Shown here: positions 60,007 through 64,000 of the stretch, in pieces
How positions within the stretch are numbered: the first letter of the stretch is position 1
Layout: each line of letters starts with the position of its first letter
DNA from: Oscillospiraceae bacterium
GTDB taxonomy: Bacteria > Bacillota > Clostridia > Saccharofermentanales > Saccharofermentanaceae
Assembly (NCBI GenBank): GCA_902775565.1
Contig: CACYMP010000002.1
Coordinates: 1-64,000, forward strand
DNA length: 64,000 bases
Reading direction: 5' to 3'
Notes under the pieces: generated by a model
What the model was told of the DNA's origin: nothing
Databases searched by the model: none
Seen by the model: the letters and a program-made list of their open reading frames with translations, nothing else
Position numbers and translations under genes: made by a program

Positions 60007-62316
60007 ATGTATCTTACCAAGGAACCTGCCGGCATTGACTCGGTCTTATTCGAAGAGAATATCCTCAAGATTAAATGCACCTTAAGGACAGTCGACCGTG
60101 GCGTTTTTTCCAATCAGAGAAAACAGGTATCCGTTCCCGGAAGGATGACGGTCGAGCTGTTTGCTCCTGCGCTCAATGTTGTTTCCGTAAGGATAAAGAA
60201 TCACAACATTATCCCGAGAGCAAGGATCGCCACCCTGTACGATCACAGAGACCCCGCTTACGGCGAAGTCGAACAAAACGACAACGAGATAATATTCAAG
60301 TCTGGACGTCTTGAAGCAAGGATCCCCAAGACCGGAAATTTTGGCATCAGGTTCTTCTACTGCGGAGTCCTGCTCACGACATCAAATCCCGATGAAGGCT
60401 TTTTCTACAGATCTGAGACCGGTGCTGCGGGCAGCTTAAAGGTCGACGTATTCTCATCCGTGACCGGCGCATCGATCGCGATGTTCAATAACGAAAAGAT
60501 CTACGGCCTGGGCGGAGCAGCCGGTTCTATAATCAGGAACGGCGACACGGTTAAGACCTATAAGCGCAAGTTCCATTCCGGAACCGAGGCGATCCCTTTC
60601 TATATCTCGACATCGGGCTACGGCCTTATGGTCAACTCCGCGGGCAGCACCGAATTCGGCATCGGGACCGACGGGCTTTCCGCGACATTCTGCACGAAAG
60701 GCGAGACTCTCGAATATGACCTGATCGCAGGCGATGACATGAGCGCTATTTTCGGAAGCTATGTTCAGCTCACAGGCATGTCCAATCCCGTTTCCGAGAA
60801 CTGCGTCGCCGGAGCTCCCGTGATCCTTGACAGCAGCAGCCGCACCACAGCCGATTCGGTCCTGAACGTTGTTTTGAACGCAAAGGACTCAGGACTTCGC
60901 ATCAGTGAAGTGTGGCTCGGAAATTCATGGCATCCGCAGAACGATCCGTTCGGCTTTGCATGGGACAAAACAAGATTCCCCGATCCGGTCCAGTTCGCGC
61001 GTTCGCTTCATGACCTCGGCACGAGTCTGTGCTTGTCGGTAAATCCCTATATTGCGGAGGCCTCGCCTGAATTCGGCGAAGCGCTCGATATGGGCTATCT
61101 CATCTCTGACAGCAAGGGATGCGCAGTCATCTGTGAGACACCCATGGGCGGCATCGGACTTGTAGATCTGCGCAAGCTCCCAGCGCGCAACTGGCTGACG
61201 AACCAGTTCGACGAGCTCTTCAAGATGGGCTGCGACAGATTCGAATCAGACTTTTCAGGCGCATACGGCGGCATTTTCGCAAGCGCTTTGGGAGATGACG
61301 GGGAAGCTTATATTGCTTCGTTCTCGGAGATACTCAACTCCGCCGCGTCGGACACCATGCTCAGGCAGAGAGGCAGATACGGAACCTTCATCATCGCCGA
61401 TTCCGTCAGTGCGGGCGACAGAAGAACGGTATTCAGAAACATCTGTCCTGACAGCACTCCGGGATTCCCCGCACTTGCCGCCGCAATGCGCAACTCGGTC
61501 TCATACGGCATGTCAGGCCTCACTTCAGTCAACATCGACGTCCCGGATATCGCGGCGCAGGACCCTGTTCTTTTCGGGCGCTGGCTCCAGTTCGCGGCCT
61601 TCACTCCTCACTTCAGACTTAACTGCGGCGGAGCGGTCGCAGGCGGAAAGCAGGAAGCTTTCTCTCTTCTCAAGAACCTGACCGACCTGAGGACGGGCCT
61701 TGCTCCTTACCTTTATTCGACTATATGCGAAGGTGTCAAATACGGCCTTCCCGCGATGCGCGCGATGATAATGGAATTTCCTAACGACCTTGCGGCCATG
61801 CAGGCAGAGAACCAGTACATGTTAGGTTCCTCCCTCCTGGTCTGCCCCGTTCTCACAAGAAACGGACAGATCACGGCTTACATTCCCGCAGGCATCTGGA
61901 CCGACTTCATGACAAGGGAGAAGATAAGAGGTCCCAAGTATCTCGTAAGAAACGTCGACAACGATACGATACCCGTTTTCGTGCGCCCCAATTCGATCCT
62001 TGTAACGAGGAGCAACGACTCGCATCATGAGACAGGCATCCTTGACGGACTCACCTTCACCTGCTTTGAGCTGGCACCCGGATCTGTGGCGGCATGCGAA
62101 GTCTTCGGCGAGGACGGCAACACGTCAGGCGTTATAAGGGTAACTTGCAGCGGCAGCAAGATCACGGTCAACACGACGGGTTTCGGAAAGAACAAGAGGA
62201 TAGTCCTCGCTGACATCGTCAACGTCGTAAGCGTCTCGGAATCAATGCCCGAACAGACGCAGTTCGGCACCATGATCGAATTCTCCGGCAACGAACTGAT
62301 AATCGGTCTCGGCTGA
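60007..62316 (+). CDS. Glycoside hydrolase family 31 enzyme (divergent)
   Basis: 769 aa from the ATG at 60007 (AAGGGGG upstream; a frame from 59920 has no site). An N-terminal beta domain (to about 290), a TIM-barrel with GCDRFESDFSG (nucleophile Asp position), ICPDST (acid/base Asp position) and SYGMSGLTSVNIDVPD, then GRWLQFAAFTPHFRLN and C-terminal beta domains (IPVFVRPNSI). GH31 enzymes cleave alpha-glucosides, alpha-xylosides and related links. The usual His after the FxPxxR segment is Asn, and nucleophile neighbours differ, so the substrate may be unusual. TATAAT at 59968-59973 may be its -10. No sugar transporter adjoins. Confidence 0.9.
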   Translation: MYLTKEPAGIDSVLFEENILKIKCTLRTVDRGVFSNQRKQVSVPGRMTVELFAPALNVVSVRIKNHNIIPRARIATLYDHRDPAYGEVEQNDNEIIFKSGRLEARIPKTGNFGIRFFYCGVLLTTSNPDEGFFYRSETGAAGSLKVDVFSSVTGASIAMFNNEKIYGLGGAAGSIIRNGDTVKTYKRKFHSGTEAIPFYISTSGYGLMVNSAGSTEFGIGTDGLSATFCTKGETLEYDLIAGDDMSAIFGSYVQLTGMSNPVSENCVAGAPVILDSSSRTTADSVLNVVLNAKDSGLRISEVWLGNSWHPQNDPFGFAWDKTRFPDPVQFARSLHDLGTSLCLSVNPYIAEASPEFGEALDMGYLISDSKGCAVICETPMGGIGLVDLRKLPARNWLTNQFDELFKMGCDRFESDFSGAYGGIFASALGDDGEAYIASFSEILNSAASDTMLRQRGRYGTFIIADSVSAGDRRTVFRNICPDSTPGFPALAAAMRNSVSYGMSGLTSVNIDVPDIAAQDPVLFGRWLQFAAFTPHFRLNCGGAVAGGKQEAFSLLKNLTDLRTGLAPYLYSTICEGVKYGLPAMRAMIMEFPNDLAAMQAENQYMLGSSLLVCPVLTRNGQITAYIPAGIWTDFMTREKIRGPKYLVRNVDNDTIPVFVRPNSILVTRSNDSHHETGILDGLTFTCFELAPGSVAACEVFGEDGNTSGVIRVTCSGSKITVNTTGFGKNKRIVLADIVNVVSVSESMPEQTQFGTMIEFSGNELIIGLG

Positions 62317-62318
62317 TC

Positions 62319-63269
62319 TTACTGGTTCAGGAAGTCCGTGATATCGCGGAAATAGTCGTCGCGGACAGGTTCGTGCTGCAGTTCATGACGGAAAGATTCA
62401 TAACGGCGTGCGCTTATGCGTGCGCCGTATCTTTTCATCATCGAGATTATCTTCTCAACGCCAATCCCGTAACTTCCGACAGGGTCTTCGCTTCCGTATG
62501 TAAAAAGGCACGGAGCTTCTGACATATTCTGAAAAGACTTATTGCTCTGGACAAATCCCGCGATCCTGAAAAGGACATTGTAGCCTTCATTCGTGAAATC
62601 AAATCCGCACATCGGATCGTTCAGATATATCTGTACTTCCGCCGGTTCAGTGGAAAGCCAGTCGAATGCGGATGCCGGATTTTCTATACGCTTCAGGTAA
62701 GGACCGAAGGCGATCTTGCCTATGAGCTTGCCCTTCTTTTCCGCCCTTCCGAAAAGGCAGAACAGCGCCGACAGGAACCTTCCGAAGCCCATCGCCGGAT
62801 TAGGTCCGCCCGTCGACGAGAAAACAAACTTTTTAAATTCGCACGCGTATTCGGGCGTTGAGAAAATGTACCTCACGATAAAAGAACCCATCGAATGGCC
62901 AAACAGGTAATAAGGAACGTCTTCGCCGAACCTGACACGCGCAAGCCTGTGCATCTCCATGATGTCCCTGACGGTATCGGCCGCGGCGGTCCTGCCCTTG
63001 CCGAAATAACCCTTCGGATAATCCAATTCCTTATTGAGTTCCCAGGTATCCCCGTGACCCATCATGTCGATGCCGCAAACGTGGTACCCCTGATCGTTCA
63101 GGTGCGCGATAAATTCCTCATAGCGGCCCAGGTACTCTGCCATGCCGTGGCAGATCTGCACTACGCCCTTTATCTCTTCGGAATTCGAAGGATAGTAACG
63201 GCCGGCAACTTTTGCGCCGTTGCCGTTTGCCGCGTTGAATGTCACTTTTTCGAATACCGGTTCCGCCAT
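62319..63269 (-). CDS. Alpha/beta hydrolase (monoglyceride lipase-like)
   Basis: 316 aa from the ATG at 63269 (AGAGGAA upstream). Nucleophile elbow GHSMGSF near 119, oxyanion segment VQICHGMAEYLGRYEEF near 36, catalytic Asp in SEDPVG near 262, His in SFRHELQHE near 293. Serine aminopeptidase/lysophospholipase-like fold that hydrolyses acyl glycerols or similar esters. It is convergent with the GH31 gene with two bases between stops. Confidence 0.9.
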   Translation of the reverse strand: MAEPVFEKVTFNAANGNGAKVAGRYYPSNSEEIKGVVQICHGMAEYLGRYEEFIAHLNDQGYHVCGIDMMGHGDTWELNKELDYPKGYFGKGRTAAADTVRDIMEMHRLARVRFGEDVPYYLFGHSMGSFIVRYIFSTPEYACEFKKFVFSSTGGPNPAMGFGRFLSALFCLFGRAEKKGKLIGKIAFGPYLKRIENPASAFDWLSTEPAEVQIYLNDPMCGFDFTNEGYNVLFRIAGFVQSNKSFQNMSEAPCLFTYGSEDPVGSYGIGVEKIISMMKRYGARISARRYESFRHELQHEPVRDDYFRDITDFLNQ

Positions 63270-63359
63270 TTGAGTTCCTCTCTTTTCGACTGTTATTCTA
63301 ACATCTAAACTCATGCAATAATAATTGAAAATTTCTTATTTAATTCTGACTTAAAACTA

Positions 63360-63365
63360 TATAAT
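63360..63365 (+). promoter_or_regulatory. -10 box of nfnA
   Basis: TATAAT, about 45 bases before the ATG; a GGGAGG ribosome-binding site lies between. No good -35 at 16-18 bases. Confidence 0.45.
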
Positions 63366-63409
63366 AAAGAACAATAAACACTGAGCTTACTTCCGGGAGG
63401 ATTTGTCCG

Positions 63410-64000
63410 ATGTTTGAGATCGTTGAAAAGAAGCATCTTGGCGCCAATGTCTGGAGCATGAAGGTAGTCGCACCGCTCGTTGCCGGAAAGGCAATGCCCG
63501 GACAGTTTCTCATCGTCCGCGTTGATGATGAGGGCGAGCGCATCCCTCTTACTGTTTGTGATTTCGACCGCGAAAAGGGTTATGTCACGATCGTTTTCGC
63601 CATCGTCGGCGCAGAGACCGAGCGTATGTCATATCTGAGGGAAGGTGACAGATTTGCCGATATCGTCGGTCCTCTGGGAAGGCCCTCAGATCTTACGGAG
63701 CTTCCCGTCGAAGAACTCAAAAAGAAAAAGATCCTTTTTATCGCGGGCGGCGTAGGTACCGCTCCCGTCTATAACCAGCTCAAGTGGCTGCACGACAACG
63801 GCGTTGACGTCGACTGCATCCAGGGCGCAAGGAACAAGGACCTCCTCATTCTCGAAGACGAGATGAAAGCAGTTACGAAGAATCTTTATTTCGCGACCGA
63901 TGACGGTTCGCGAGGCATCCACGGCAACGTCTGTGTCGCTCTCCAGCAGCTCTGGGATGAAGGCATCCGCTATGACCACTGCGTTGTCATCGGACCCGTC
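63410..64000 (+). CDS. nfnA: Ferredoxin:NAD(P) oxidoreductase small subunit NfnA (partial)
   Basis: First 197 codons, cut off by the window edge. FAD-binding domain with GQFLIVRVDDEGERIPLTV (RxPLT type), then the NAD-binding half with IAGGVGTAPVYNQLKWL and DDGSRGIHGNV. This is the small subunit of NADH-dependent reduced ferredoxin:NADP oxidoreductase, also called sulfide dehydrogenase beta or a dihydroorotate dehydrogenase PyrK-like flavoprotein. It should pair with a large subunit just beyond the window. With HydABC it fits an anaerobe that balances ferredoxin and NAD(P)H. GGGAGG precedes the ATG at 63410. Confidence 0.9.
   Translation, partial: MFEIVEKKHLGANVWSMKVVAPLVAGKAMPGQFLIVRVDDEGERIPLTVCDFDREKGYVTIVFAIVGAETERMSYLREGDRFADIVGPLGRPSDLTELPVEELKKKKILFIAGGVGTAPVYNQLKWLHDNGVDVDCIQGARNKDLLILEDEMKAVTKNLYFATDDGSRGIHGNVCVALQQLWDEGIRYDHCVVIGPV

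Noticed and set aside
1..64000. c-di-GMP riboswitch next to the c-di-GMP genes
   Set aside because: I found no GEMM-like core motif in the spacers before these genes, but a covariance search would be the real test.
1..64000. tRNA, rRNA, transposase or phage integrase
   Set aside because: None recognised on either strand by eye. A dedicated tRNA scan could still find one in the short spacers.

Overview
The window reads as chromosome from an anaerobic, low-to-moderate GC Firmicute of class Clostridia. Pointers are a three-subunit electron-bifurcating [FeFe] hydrogenase, an NfnA-type ferredoxin:NAD(P) reductase subunit at the right edge, strong GGAGG ribosome-binding sites, many lipobox lipoproteins, prepilin-like proteins with Thr-rich tails, and BspA-type leucine-rich repeats. 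A rumen or gut clostridium (Oscillospirales or Saccharofermentans-like) is my inference only. I saw no phage genes, transposase, CRISPR array, rRNA or tRNA.

Layout. 0-4.4 kb: hydABC operon on the minus strand. 4.5-10.7 kb: glycerate kinase, small lipoproteins, a helix-turn-helix protein fused to an AIR-synthase (PurM-like) domain, a prepilin-like protein and a zinc-ribbon-tailed protein. 10.6-14.9 kb: a cyclic-di-GMP cluster (diguanylate cyclase, 7TM sensor, EAL phosphodiesterase). 15-18.5 kb: a tightly packed operon of DUF5680, ABC exporter, Nudix and SPL-type radical SAM. 18.7-22.1 kb: a zinc-ribbon protein, a GNAT and lipoproteins including a YD-repeat one. 22.3-26.6 kb: a nitrilase-family hydrolase facing an operon with a MEMO-AMMECR1 fusion, its radical SAM partner and an acyltransferase. 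26.8-29.4 kb: a beta-helix lipoprotein and a PrsW-type protease with zinc ribbons. 29.4-35 kb: two very large c-di-GMP proteins. 35-48.7 kb: hairpin repeats, lipoproteins, zinc-ribbon membrane proteins, a second acyltransferase, a PilT-like ATPase, a YidC-sulfatase fusion and a serine hydrolase. 48.7-52.5 kb: dispersed structured repeats around an LRR lipoprotein, a GNAT and a GMP synthase lacking its glutaminase domain. 52.5-57.4 kb: pyruvate kinase and an oligopeptide-type ABC importer without a binding protein. 57.6-64 kb: a pilin-like protein with a 7-residue repeat tail, CCA-adding enzyme with a probable leaderless mRNA, a divergent GH31 glycosidase, an alpha/beta hydrolase and the 5' part of nfnA.

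Themes. c-di-GMP turnover is dense: three GGDEF domains with intact signature motifs, two EAL domains with the catalytic residues, and one 7TM sensor without an output domain. Surface functions dominate elsewhere. Several unrelated proteins share short C-terminal zinc ribbons.

The strongest candidates for something undescribed are: the HTH-AIR synthase fusion beside dyad operators; the YidC-sulfatase fusion with an altered insertase groove; the MEMO-AMMECR1/radical SAM/acyltransferase operon; four intergenic blocks of hairpin repeats in which each block uses its own arm word; and a 46-nt structured repeat directly after two stop codons whose two copies differ by a base-pair-preserving covariation.
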